NCBI GenBank assembly: GCA_025357635.1
Contig: JANXOV010000082.1
Span: 1 to 64,000 of the forward strand
DNA from: Pseudomonadota bacterium
GTDB taxonomy: Bacteria > Pseudomonadota > Gammaproteobacteria > Steroidobacterales > Steroidobacteraceae
Direction of reading: 5' to 3'
Length of the DNA stretch: 64,000 nucleotides
Shown here: piece by piece, positions 34,377 through 42,548 of the stretch
How positions within the stretch are numbered: position 1 is the stretch's first letter
Layout: each line of letters opens with the position of its first letter
Translations under genes and position numbers: made by a program
The notes under the pieces: generated by a model
Seen by the model: the letters and a program-made list of their open reading frames with translations, nothing else
What the model was told of the DNA's origin: nothing
Database searches by the model: none

Positions 34377-35411
34377 ATGTCGAGGGCATCTCAAGCAGCG
34401 AGTCTCACCCTCCTCGCGATTCTCGCCGCTCCATCGGTCCTGCGCGCCGAGTCGCTGGCCGATGCATGGCAAATGGCGCTGCAGTCCGATGCGACGCTGG
34501 CGGCCACCCGCAGCGATCGGGAGGCGGCTGAGGCAGATCATGCAGCCGCGCGACGCCAACGTTGGCCCGCGCTGGACCTGAACGGCGCATACACGCAGTT
34601 CGACAATGCGCCGATGCTTCAGATCGACATGCCCGGCGCACAGCTGCAGGCGCCACTGTGGAAGCACGACGGGTATGCGATGGCCGGCGCGGACCTGTCG
34701 GTGCCGCTGTGGACCTCCGGGCGCATCAGTGGAGCCGTCGGCGCAGCGGCGGCCGGTGCGCGCGAGGCTGCGGCGCGTGAAATGCTCGGTGCGTCGGATC
34801 TGAAACTGGCCGTCGCTGAATCGTACGTGGCGGTGATCCGGGCCCGCAAAACCCTTGAAGTGGCGCAGTCCAGCGTCCGCAGCCTCACCGGACACGCGAA
34901 CGACGTGCAGATCATGTACGAGAATCAGGCGGTGGCCCGCTCCGACCTGTTGAGCGCGCAGGTGGCGCTCGCCAATGCGACGCTGCAGCAACTGCGCGCC
35001 GCCAACGCGCTGCATCTGGCAACCGCCGCCTACAATCGCTGGGTGAGCCAGCCGCTGGAGCGCGTGCCGGACCTCGAGGAGCCACGTATACCGGCGCCGC
35101 AGCTGGAGGAGACTCCCCTGCAGCAACTGATGGCGCACGCACTGCAGGCCCGTCCGGAAATCGCCGCCCTGGGTGCGCAACAATCCGGCCTGGAACAGGC
35201 GGCGCGCGTACATGCGGCGGCCGCGGCGACCGAGCAGGCTGAAGAAAATCTGCGGATTGCCAAGGAACTCTACGGCAGCGGGCTGGCGAACAGCAATCAA
35301 GTGCTGGATGCCGAGACGCTGCGCGTGGTTGCGCGCTCCAACCAGGACGAAGCCGCCCTCGACATCGTCCTGGCTCATTACAGGCTGGAGCGCGCCGTCG
35401 GCGGTCTATAG
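34377..35411 (+). CDS. TolC-family outer-membrane channel, apparently with an internal deletion
   Basis: Outer-membrane efflux protein of about 344 residues with a signal peptide ending VLRA. The first OEP repeat is intact. In the second repeat, RPEIAALGAQQSGLEQAARVHA runs straight into the normally distant AEENLRIAKELYGSG helix, with no strand segment of the LSLSWPLFDGG kind between. About 85 residues that form the second half's beta strands and ascending helix are missing compared with usual TolC homologues (about 430 residues). The reading frame is intact, so it is either an in-frame deletion or an assembly collapse. GTG 34365 is an alternative start. It closes the RND/sqr operon. Confidence 0.75.
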   Translation: MSRASQAASLTLLAILAAPSVLRAESLADAWQMALQSDATLAATRSDREAAEADHAAARRQRWPALDLNGAYTQFDNAPMLQIDMPGAQLQAPLWKHDGYAMAGADLSVPLWTSGRISGAVGAAAAGAREAAAREMLGASDLKLAVAESYVAVIRARKTLEVAQSSVRSLTGHANDVQIMYENQAVARSDLLSAQVALANATLQQLRAANALHLATAAYNRWVSQPLERVPDLEEPRIPAPQLEETPLQQLMAHALQARPEIAALGAQQSGLEQAARVHAAAAATEQAEENLRIAKELYGSGLANSNQVLDAETLRVVARSNQDEAALDIVLAHYRLERAVGGL

Positions 35412-35514
35412 CATTCAAGACCACGCTGCGGAATCCGGAAGTGGCACGCCGGCGTCGATAATCGACCCACCTGCGGCTACACTGGCACGTTGTTCCCAGC
35501 TCCGGTGAGTCCAC

Positions 35515-36441
35515 TTGTCCGTTTCAAAGGCCATTCCCACGCGCCGTCCGCTGGATATGCGCGCCACCTTGCTCATGCTCATGCTGTGCGTGATCTGGGG
35601 CATTCAGCAGCCCGCCATGAAGATCATCGCCGCGGACGTCACGCCCATCATGCAGCTCGCGATCCGCTTCGGCGGCGCCGCGGTTTTCTTCGGGCTGCTG
35701 TTGATGGTGCGCGAGGGCCGCGGCGCCTTTTCGGACGGGACTCTACGCAGCGGATTGCTGCTCGGACTGTTGTTCTCATTTGAATTCTTTCTGGTCGGCG
35801 TAGCCATCGCTCACACCACCGCCGCGCATACGGTGGTATTCCTCTACACCTCGCCCATCTTCACCGCGCTCGGGCTGCGCTTCCTTCCGGAGGAGCGGCT
35901 CAGCACCGCGCAGTGGACCGGCATCGGTGTCGCCTTTTCCGGCATCGTCGTGGCGTTTCTCGGCTACAGCAACCGCCCGGTCGCCGAACTCATCAAGGGG
36001 GATGCCGTGGCTGTTTGCGCCGGCGCAGTCTGGGGACTGACCAACGTAGTCCTTCGCCGTGGACGCGTCGGCGGCGCGGCAACGGTGAAAACGGTCTTTT
36101 ATCAGGTCGGCATGGCGGCCGTGCTGATCGGCGGATTCGCGGCAATCACCGGACAGACCGCGGTCGTGATCTCGCGGGCGACGGTCCTATCGCTATTGTT
36201 CCAGACCTTGATTATCTCCATCTCCAGCTACCTGATCTGGTTCTGGCTGCTGCGGCACTACCTTACCTCGCGCCTGATGCTGATGACCCTGCTCACGCCC
36301 CTGTTCGGCGTCGTATTCGGCGTGATGCTGCTGCATGATCCGATCGAATGGCGATTTGCCGTCGGCGCGGCGCTGGTCTTGAGCGGCGTGCTGATCGTCA
36401 ACGCACGGCTGGGCCGGCAGGCGCTGCGCGAATCGCCTTGA
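35515..36441 (+). CDS. EamA/DMT-superfamily transporter (copy 1)
   Basis: Inner-membrane transporter of 308 residues with ten predicted helices arranged as two EamA repeats; the first repeat holds LCVIWGIQQPAMKI and the family-typical HTTAAHTVVFLYTSPIFTAL stretch. Members export amino acids, metabolites or drugs. TTG 35515 is supported by GGTGAG 8 bases upstream, while ATG 35557 directly before the first helix is the alternative. It is convergent with the tandem stress protein gene, and the intergenic space is only 15 bases. Substrate is unknown. Confidence 0.83.
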   Translation: MSVSKAIPTRRPLDMRATLLMLMLCVIWGIQQPAMKIIAADVTPIMQLAIRFGGAAVFFGLLLMVREGRGAFSDGTLRSGLLLGLLFSFEFFLVGVAIAHTTAAHTVVFLYTSPIFTALGLRFLPEERLSTAQWTGIGVAFSGIVVAFLGYSNRPVAELIKGDAVAVCAGAVWGLTNVVLRRGRVGGAATVKTVFYQVGMAAVLIGGFAAITGQTAVVISRATVLSLLFQTLIISISSYLIWFWLLRHYLTSRLMLMTLLTPLFGVVFGVMLLHDPIEWRFAVGAALVLSGVLIVNARLGRQALRESP

Positions 36442-36448
36442 GTTGAGC

Positions 36449-36472
36449 GCCGGCGCCTATCGCTTCGCCGGC
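36449..36472. terminator. Hairpin between convergent genes
   Basis: A perfect 7-base-pair stem, GCCGGCG at 36449-36455 and CGCCGGC at 36466-36472 with a 10-base loop, lies where the DMT gene and the tandem stress protein gene meet tail to tail. It covers the last codons of the latter. No T-run follows on either side, so intrinsic termination is unproven. Confidence 0.3.
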
Positions 36473-37386
36473 CGGAACCCCCTGGGTTTGACGATCAACA
36501 TATTGCATTGCATCGCATCGAGGACCCGCTCCGCGGTATTGCCGATCAGCACGCGGCTGAGCGCGGAGCGCGAAACCGCGCCCATGACGACGGTGTCGAC
36601 TTTAAGCGAACGCGCCAGCTCCGGCAGCACGATCCCCGGATCGCCCAATCGCAGATGCACGTTCTGCGGCGCGATCTCGAGCTTTCGCGCTGCGCTTCGA
36701 AAACGATTCCGAATGGCCGCCGTATGCTTCTTCTGCTCGCGCACGGGCACCGGCACCACCACCGGCGCCATGACCGAATCGGTTTCATAGCGCATCAATG
36801 GCGCATGTACGTGCGTGGCGTGCAACTTGCCGCCGAGCGCGCGTGAAATGCTGTGCCCAACCTCCGCTATCCGCGCATCCAGTGCAGCGGGTTTGCCGCT
36901 CTCATGCCACGGATCCAAGGCGGCCAGCACCGCCGGACGGCCCGCGACCGCCACGGACTTGACGATCAGAACCGGCGTCGGACAGCTGCGGATCAACTCA
37001 AAGTCGGTCTGTGACAGCATCACCCGTGACAGCAGGCTGTGTTTATGCGCCTCGACGATCACCAGATCCGGCTTTACAGCCTGTACGCGGCGCAATATTG
37101 CCTCCGCGCCTGAGTAATCCAGCTCCACTGTGCAGGAAATCTTGAAACCCTCCGCGCGTAGTTCCTGCGCCAAAGCCTCCAGCTTGGCCAGCCGCTCTTC
37201 GACATGGGCTCGCGACAGACGCAGCGAGCGCGCTTTGCTGGCCAGGAATGCGGACGTCGGGCGGACCGCACTGAACAACTCGATCTGCGCATTGGACTTG
37301 CGGGCGATGGTGGCCGCGCGGGCAATGGCCTTCTTGGCGGAGACGTCGACGATGGCAAGGAGGATTTTCTTGATCTTGAAACTCAT
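36457..37386 (-). CDS. Tandem universal stress protein (UspE-like)
   Basis: Protein of 309 residues made of two Usp domains (about 1-150 and 155-309). The carboxy-terminal domain has the motif VVMGAVSRSALSRVLIGNTAE, close to the GNTAE signature of E. coli UspE, so at least this half may contact nucleotides. UspE-type proteins help cells through oxidative and stationary-phase stress. The start at ATG 37386 begins KIKKILLAIVDVSAKKA. It is divergent from a hypothetical membrane-protein gene across 121 bases. Confidence 0.85.
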   Translation of the reverse strand: MSFKIKKILLAIVDVSAKKAIARAATIARKSNAQIELFSAVRPTSAFLASKARSLRLSRAHVEERLAKLEALAQELRAEGFKISCTVELDYSGAEAILRRVQAVKPDLVIVEAHKHSLLSRVMLSQTDFELIRSCPTPVLIVKSVAVAGRPAVLAALDPWHESGKPAALDARIAEVGHSISRALGGKLHATHVHAPLMRYETDSVMAPVVVPVPVREQKKHTAAIRNRFRSAARKLEIAPQNVHLRLGDPGIVLPELARSLKVDTVVMGAVSRSALSRVLIGNTAERVLDAMQCNMLIVKPRGFRPAKR

Positions 37387-37507
37387 GTGGCTTCCCCAGT
37401 CAGTGGAATCGGCGTCGGTGACCAGTCATTCACCCGGATATCATGCTCTATTAATACCTGATGGGATGCAGGTTGCCGTATAAGGAATCCTACTTAGACT
37501 GAACGTC

Positions 37508-38065
37508 ATGACCAATACCCTTACATCCAGCCACACACCTGAGGCCATCGAGCTTCGGATCGAGCGCATACAACAGCTCTTCGACACGCTCGATCCGTTT
37601 CCGTTTCACGAGAAAGCCCTGGATGCCGGAGCAGAGGAATACATCGTGTCCTGGGCGCGGGCTCTGGCCCACGATCACCCGCTGCGGATCGTGATTCATC
37701 TGCCTGCGACGCAACTGAACGAGGATCGGCAGCACGAGATCTCAAGCGCCATGAGAAGCTTTTTCAACTACCGCGCCAGCGTGACCTCAGGCGATCTGCG
37801 CGAGATGTTCCGAATAGGACGCCGTTCGCTGTTGATCGGGTTCGTCGTGCTGGTGGCTTGCCTGCTCATTGCTGAAACCGTGCCCGCCGGCGCGCAGGCG
37901 GGCACGTTCGCGCGAATCGTCCAGCAAAGCATTGTGATCCTGGGGTGGGTGGCCAACTGGCGCCCGCTGGAGATTTTCCTCTACGACTGGTGGCCGCTGC
38001 GCGCACGCCGCGACCTGTATCTGCGCCTCGCCGACGCCGAGTTGGAGCTGAAGCCCTACCAATGA
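37508..38065 (+). CDS. Hypothetical membrane-associated protein
   Basis: Protein of 185 residues with no family I recognise. Residues 1-100 are soluble and acidic with the stretch IQQLFDTLDPFPFHEKALD; residues about 106-127 (LLIGFVVLVACLLIAETVP) form one hydrophobic helix and about 140-160 a second weaker one, followed by YDWWPLRARRDLYLRLAD. An amino-terminal cytoplasmic domain with a two-helix anchor is likely. It shares a divergent region with the UspE-like gene and overlaps the convergent MgtC-like gene by 10 bases at its 3' end. Confidence 0.62.
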   Translation: MTNTLTSSHTPEAIELRIERIQQLFDTLDPFPFHEKALDAGAEEYIVSWARALAHDHPLRIVIHLPATQLNEDRQHEISSAMRSFFNYRASVTSGDLREMFRIGRRSLLIGFVVLVACLLIAETVPAGAQAGTFARIVQQSIVILGWVANWRPLEIFLYDWWPLRARRDLYLRLADAELELKPYQ

Positions 38066-39324
38066 GCCGGTAGCAAGCCCGTGGCAACCAGATACCAGCC
38101 AAGCCACAGCGCCATCAGCATGCCGGCATGACTGGGACAAAGGCGCAACGCAAATCCGCGGCCGCCCGCGACAATGGCGGCCGCGATTTTAACCAGCGTA
38201 TTGGCCGTGATGGCGAGCATTGCAGCAAACGCGGCCTGATGCAGGTCCAACGCACCTGCGGCGGCCAGCCGGCCGGCGGACGCGGTCGCGGCATGCGTGT
38301 CAACGAAGCCGCCCATCGCCACCGCAAACTGCGCACCCGACGGCCCCATCCAGCGTTGCAGCAGCGCCGCGACCAGCGACATCAGGGCAAATGCAATGGC
38401 AAATATGACGGCAAACTTAGGCTCAAACGCGCGCCCGGTCACCGCTTCCGCGTGCATCGGCGCCCGTTTCGCGGCAACCACGAAAATGAATCCATAGGCT
38501 GCGGCCACCACGCCCATCGCCGCGATACCCGGCCCCAGAATGGGCAACAGGTTGAGGTTGGTCATGCCCAGGATGATCAGCAACTGGATCGCGGTTGCGA
38601 TGGAGGAAAACGCAGCGCCGGCAACCGCGCCGCTCAAGACCGCAGGTTCGGTCTTGGCCTGGCGGCCAAATGCCGCGATGGTCAGGATGCTGGACACGAA
38701 GCCGCTGCAGAACCCGGCAACCGCCAGACCGACCTGCGCACCGAGCGTGCGCCGCGCCAAATAGCCCAGCGCGTTGACGCTCAGCATGAGCACGGTGAGG
38801 CGCCAGATCACCTGCAGGTTCACCACGCCCAGCAGATCGATGGCTCGGTCCGGCAGCAAGGGCAGCACGATCAGCGCAGCGCCCGCCAGCAGAGTCGCAT
38901 CGTGCAGTTCCTGTTCGGATAGCTGCGACAGCGCGAATCTGTGCAGGCGCGACTTCGAGGTGAGCAGCAAGGCGATCAACACGCCCAGACCCGCGGCCAA
39001 TTCGACCTGCGTGATGGACAAGAATCCGATGGCGAATGTGGCCAGCAGCGCAAACTCCGTCGTCTGACCCGGATGCACGGCCTGCCGGCGCAGATAAGAC
39101 AGCGCGATCAGAACAATGACGCCGGCGCCGGCGACTACCAGCATGAGATCCGATTGCACCAGGGCGGCGATGGCGCCGAGCAGCGAAGTCAGCGTGAAAG
39201 TGCGCAAACCCGCGGTGATGGGACCCGGTTCGGCATGCTTATGTCTTTCGCGATCGACGCCGATCAGCAGACCAACCGCCACTGCAACGATCAACCCGCC
39301 GACATGCGTGCTCAACAGCCTCAT
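38056..39324 (-). CDS. MgtC/SapB-DUF4010 family inner-membrane protein
   Basis: Integral membrane protein of 422 residues with about 12 helices. The amino-terminal third is MgtC/SapB-like (VAVGLLIGVDRERHKH, then TAGLRTFTLTSLLGA) and the rest matches DUF4010. MgtC proteins affect magnesium homeostasis and membrane ATPase activity; the fused form is of unknown function. ATG 39324 overlaps the upstream hydrolase stop (ATGA), so this start is preferred to the one 22 codons earlier. It ends 10 bases inside the convergent hypothetical gene. Confidence 0.83.
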   Translation of the reverse strand: MRLLSTHVGGLIVAVAVGLLIGVDRERHKHAEPGPITAGLRTFTLTSLLGAIAALVQSDLMLVVAGAGVIVLIALSYLRRQAVHPGQTTEFALLATFAIGFLSITQVELAAGLGVLIALLLTSKSRLHRFALSQLSEQELHDATLLAGAALIVLPLLPDRAIDLLGVVNLQVIWRLTVLMLSVNALGYLARRTLGAQVGLAVAGFCSGFVSSILTIAAFGRQAKTEPAVLSGAVAGAAFSSIATAIQLLIILGMTNLNLLPILGPGIAAMGVVAAAYGFIFVVAAKRAPMHAEAVTGRAFEPKFAVIFAIAFALMSLVAALLQRWMGPSGAQFAVAMGGFVDTHAATASAGRLAAAGALDLHQAAFAAMLAITANTLVKIAAAIVAGGRGFALRLCPSHAGMLMALWLGWYLVATGLLPAHW

Positions 39325-40643
39325 TGCGGGGCAGCCCCTGCATGCATCATCCGCATGGCGCTCGCATAGTTGCGCTGAAATCCCTTCCATATCGTGATGC
39401 CGCCGGTCGCGGGACTGTACGAATCAAACGAATGCGGGCCGCTGGCCGGCCACACGCCGTCGTTTGACTCCACGACCGGCACGTCCAGAAAGGCGGCGCG
39501 CGTCTCATCGCCTTTGACATACCGATCCAGAAACGCCGTGATGAAGTGTGCGCTGATCGCGTTGATACGAGACTTTCTCCACACCGGATCTTCGAACCAG
39601 TCCTGATCCCACAATTTGGAACGCATCTCATCGGGCGCCGGATTCAGACCGATGGCGTGACCGCACCCTTCCAGGGTGAGCAGATAGCGATCGGCCCCCG
39701 TCGCTTCGTCGAAAAATGCGCGCGCACCGCTGCCGTAGTTCACGGTGTGATCCTGATCCCCGGAGATCAGCAGCAGCGGCGCGTGCAGCGCACGCAACCC
39801 GTCCGCTCCCCAGGCCGCCTGAGCGCCACCCCAGGGCGCGATGGCGACAACCGCACGCAAACCTTTCACCGTCGCGGCATCGATCGACGCGCCACCGCGC
39901 GCGTACGGCAACAACAATCCGCCGGGCACGAGCTTGGCGGGCGAGGCGGACGGATCCAGCGTCGCGCCGGCAGCGGTGAGGGCGCCATAGCCGCCCATGG
40001 AATATCCGACCAGCGCCACGAGCGCCGCATCGATGAGATGCTCGGATGCGAGCATCGGCGGCAGTGTCCTGGCGACGAAGGCAATATCCAGCGGCCGGCG
40101 CAACAGAACTTGCGAAAAATAGGTTGCATCACTGATCGGAAAGTCTTCATGCCGGATTGCCGCGACCACATAGCCTTTGGAGGCAAGATTTTCGGTCAGC
40201 CATGACATGGCCACCGTTGCATTTCTGTATCCATGCGAGACGACGACCAGGGGATGGTTCGTGCCTTGCGCCGGCGCATCGGCAACGGCGATGCCGGCGA
40301 CGGAAAAGGCGACGGGAACCACCGGCGGCTCACTCGGCACTGTGGCCGTATAGGTGACGCGCGCGGCGCCGCCGGCGATATGCGCCGGATACCACAGATC
40401 CACCACCAGCACGCGGTCCTGTCTGGCGAACCCACCGGCGGCCAGGGGCATCAATGGATTAACCTGCCCGGGTTGCACCAGCCGCAGTGTCTTGTAGCCC
40501 ACGTCGAATGCACCCAGCCGGGCAAGTTCCGGCGCATCGACGCCGGATTGGCTGGGTGGCACCGCTGCGGGCGCCGCTTCGAGCAGCAGCGGCGCGCCAA
40601 CCAGCAGCGCAGCGCATCTCAACACTGCGGCAATACGTTTCAT
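39321..40643 (-). CDS. Secreted alpha/beta hydrolase (lipase/PAF-acetylhydrolase-like)
   Basis: Protein of 440 residues with a signal peptide (about 1-24). The nucleophile elbow is LVGYSMGGYGALTA, with the oxyanion strand HPLVVVSHGYRNA before it; an acid residue (SGDQDHTVN) and a late histidine (EGCGHAIGLN) complete a Ser-Asp-His triad. Domain layout resembles bacterial PAF-acetylhydrolase or dienelactone-hydrolase-like esterases. Its stop overlaps the MgtC-like start, and exonuclease III ends one base before its start on the same strand, so three genes form one run. The substrate is unknown. Confidence 0.82.
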   Translation of the reverse strand: MKRIAAVLRCAALLVGAPLLLEAAPAAVPPSQSGVDAPELARLGAFDVGYKTLRLVQPGQVNPLMPLAAGGFARQDRVLVVDLWYPAHIAGGAARVTYTATVPSEPPVVPVAFSVAGIAVADAPAQGTNHPLVVVSHGYRNATVAMSWLTENLASKGYVVAAIRHEDFPISDATYFSQVLLRRPLDIAFVARTLPPMLASEHLIDAALVALVGYSMGGYGALTAAGATLDPSASPAKLVPGGLLLPYARGGASIDAATVKGLRAVVAIAPWGGAQAAWGADGLRALHAPLLLISGDQDHTVNYGSGARAFFDEATGADRYLLTLEGCGHAIGLNPAPDEMRSKLWDQDWFEDPVWRKSRINAISAHFITAFLDRYVKGDETRAAFLDVPVVESNDGVWPASGPHSFDSYSPATGGITIWKGFQRNYASAMRMMHAGAAPQ

Positions 40644-40644
40644 T

Positions 40645-41442
40645 TCAAAACTCCAGCTGAATGCTGACGGGGCAGTGATCGCTGCCCAGAATATCCGGGT
40701 GAATGTCCGCGGCCGTTACCGCGCCCCGCAATTGCGGCGACACCAGAAAGTAGTCGATTCTCCAACCGATGTTGCGAGCGCGCGAATTTGCGAAGTGACT
40801 CCACCATGTGTAATGCCCATTGCCCTGCTTGAACAACCGGAAGGTGTCGATGAAACCGGCGTCGACGAAACCCTGAAAGCCCTTGCGCTCCTCGTCGGTG
40901 AATCCCTTCTTGCCCTTGTTGGACTTGGAATTGGCCAGATCCAATTCAGTGTGCGCGACGTTCAGATCACCGCAGAAAATCACCGGCTTGCGCTTCTCCA
41001 GCAGTTTGAGGTAGGCGAGAAAGGCAGGATCCCAGTGCTCGAAACGCAACGCGAGACGGCTCAGGTCCTCTTTGGCATTGGGCGTGTAGACGGTGACGAC
41101 AAAGTACGAGTCATACTCGGCGGTGATCACGCGCCCTTCCTCCGCGCTGTCGCGCTCGAGTTCGTCGGCGAACTTGAAGCGGCGCGTGAAATCCTTGGGA
41201 AAGCCGTTGATGACCGACAGCGGTTCGCGCTTGGAGAAAACAGCCGTTCCGGAGTAGCCCTTCTTCACGGCGGAGTTCCAATACTCCTTGTAGCCCGGCA
41301 GGTCGATCTCGACCTGGCCGCGCTCAGCCTTGGTTTCCTGAAGGCACAGAATGTCCGGGTCATGCGCTTTCAAAAACGACTGGAAGACGCCTTTTTTCAA
41401 GACCGCACGAATGCCGTTGACGTTCCAGGAATACAGCTTCAT
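40645..41442 (-). CDS. xthA: Exodeoxyribonuclease III
   Basis: AP endonuclease and 3'-5' exonuclease of 265 residues (E. coli ExoIII has 268), acting in base excision repair. Catalytic blocks are seen in order: LYSWNVNGIRA, DILCLQETKA with the metal-binding glutamate, CGDLNVAHTELDL with the DLN acid pair, and GSDHCPV with the histidine base. ATG 41442 overlaps the stop of a 55-residue gene upstream (ATGA). There is no separate ribosome binding site, so translation probably depends on that coupling. Confidence 0.93.
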   Translation of the reverse strand: MKLYSWNVNGIRAVLKKGVFQSFLKAHDPDILCLQETKAERGQVEIDLPGYKEYWNSAVKKGYSGTAVFSKREPLSVINGFPKDFTRRFKFADELERDSAEEGRVITAEYDSYFVVTVYTPNAKEDLSRLALRFEHWDPAFLAYLKLLEKRKPVIFCGDLNVAHTELDLANSKSNKGKKGFTDEERKGFQGFVDAGFIDTFRLFKQGNGHYTWWSHFANSRARNIGWRIDYFLVSPQLRGAVTAADIHPDILGSDHCPVSIQLEF

Positions 41443-41606
41443 GTGGAGGTGACCGCGGGCGCACAGTAGCGCGACACCACCTCTTCTGGATGTTCGACAT
41501 CGACCACCGCAATCTCCAGCATCCAGCGGTCCTCGCCGGTGATATTGAACGCCGTCACGACTTCGGGCGTCTTGGCGATGACGAAAATATACCATTGATC
41601 TTGCAT
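41439..41606 (-). CDS. Small hypothetical protein translationally coupled to exonuclease III
   Basis: Reading frame of 55 residues, ATG 41606 to TGA at 41439, sharing four bases (ATGA) with the start of xthA. The product begins MQDQWYIFVIAKTPEVV, is acidic overall and ends CAPAVTST; no signal or membrane segment is seen. The exact stop-start overlap and the absence of a ribosome binding site for xthA argue that it is translated. I do not recognise the family. It has no clear Shine-Dalgarno sequence itself, which lowers confidence. Confidence 0.5.
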   Translation of the reverse strand: MQDQWYIFVIAKTPEVVTAFNITGEDRWMLEIAVVDVEHPEEVVSRYCAPAVTST

Positions 41607-41641
41607 GGAATTGGCACGTGTACTTCATTAACCTGCATCCA

Positions 41642-42535
41642 ATGAACAACGCTGCCGCCACCCTGCCCCGTTCCGCCCCACTCTCGACCACGATTCTGGT
41701 CTGCCTGGGCGCGACCTGGCTGATCTGGGGTTCGACTTATCTGACCATCCGCTTCGCATTGGCAGGCTTTGCGCCATTTTTTCTCATGGCCACCCGCTTC
41801 ATCGTCGCCGGCGGTGCGCTGCTGCTGTGGCAGATGGCGCGCGGCGCGCCGCTTCCCACGGCGCGCGAATGGCGCAATGCCGCCATCATCGGCACCTTGA
41901 TGCTGGGCGGCGGCATGGGCGGCACCGCGTATGCCGAACAAAGCGTTGCCTCGGGTCTGGTGGTGGCCTTCATTGCCGTCACGCCGTTGCTGCTGGTCCT
42001 GATCAACATGGCGTTTCGGATCTTCCCCCGCCGCAGCGAACTGCTGGCCGTCTGCGTCGGCCTGCTTGGCGTGCTCATGCTGACCCGGGGCGCCGGATTC
42101 AATGCCTCCCCCGGCGGATTGACGGCCATCTGCGTCGGTTGCGCGGGTTGGTCGCTGGGCAGCGTTCTGAGCCAGCGGCGACTGACGCTTGCGCCCGGCG
42201 CCACCGGCTTTGCCAGTGAAATGCTGTGCGGCGGCGCAGCGCTGCTGCTCGTGTCGGCGCTGACGGGTGAATCATGGCAGCTGCCGTCGCAGGCAACACC
42301 CTGGCTTGCATGGGCCTACCTGGTGGTGTTCGGGTCGCTGATCGCGTTCAACGCCTACATGCTGCTGCTGGCGCGCACGTCCACCAGCCTTGCCTCAAGC
42401 TATACGCTGGTCAATCCCGTCGTGGGGTTGCTGCTGGGCGTTTCGCTGGGACACGAAACCGTCACCACCTGGGAATGGAGTTCCGCAGGCGTGGTGATGT
42501 TCGCGGTCGCGCTGCTGTTCATGGGTCGGCGCTGA
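41642..42535 (+). CDS. EamA/DMT-superfamily transporter, YedA-like (copy 2)
   Basis: Inner-membrane exporter of 297 residues with ten helices in two EamA repeats. The first helix pair reads LIWGSTYLTIRFAL, the stretch AEQSVASGLVVAFIAVTPLL lies at the end of repeat one, and STSLASSYTLVNPVVGLLLG in repeat two is typical of the YedA/RhaT-like branch. ATG 41642 is preferred to GTG 41618. It is divergent from the small gene of the xthA unit and convergent with the amidohydrolase gene 13 bases away. Substrate is unknown. Confidence 0.85.
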   Translation: MNNAAATLPRSAPLSTTILVCLGATWLIWGSTYLTIRFALAGFAPFFLMATRFIVAGGALLLWQMARGAPLPTAREWRNAAIIGTLMLGGGMGGTAYAEQSVASGLVVAFIAVTPLLLVLINMAFRIFPRRSELLAVCVGLLGVLMLTRGAGFNASPGGLTAICVGCAGWSLGSVLSQRRLTLAPGATGFASEMLCGGAALLLVSALTGESWQLPSQATPWLAWAYLVVFGSLIAFNAYMLLLARTSTSLASSYTLVNPVVGLLLGVSLGHETVTTWEWSSAGVVMFAVALLFMGRR

Positions 42536-42548
42536 TAGGCGGCACGCC

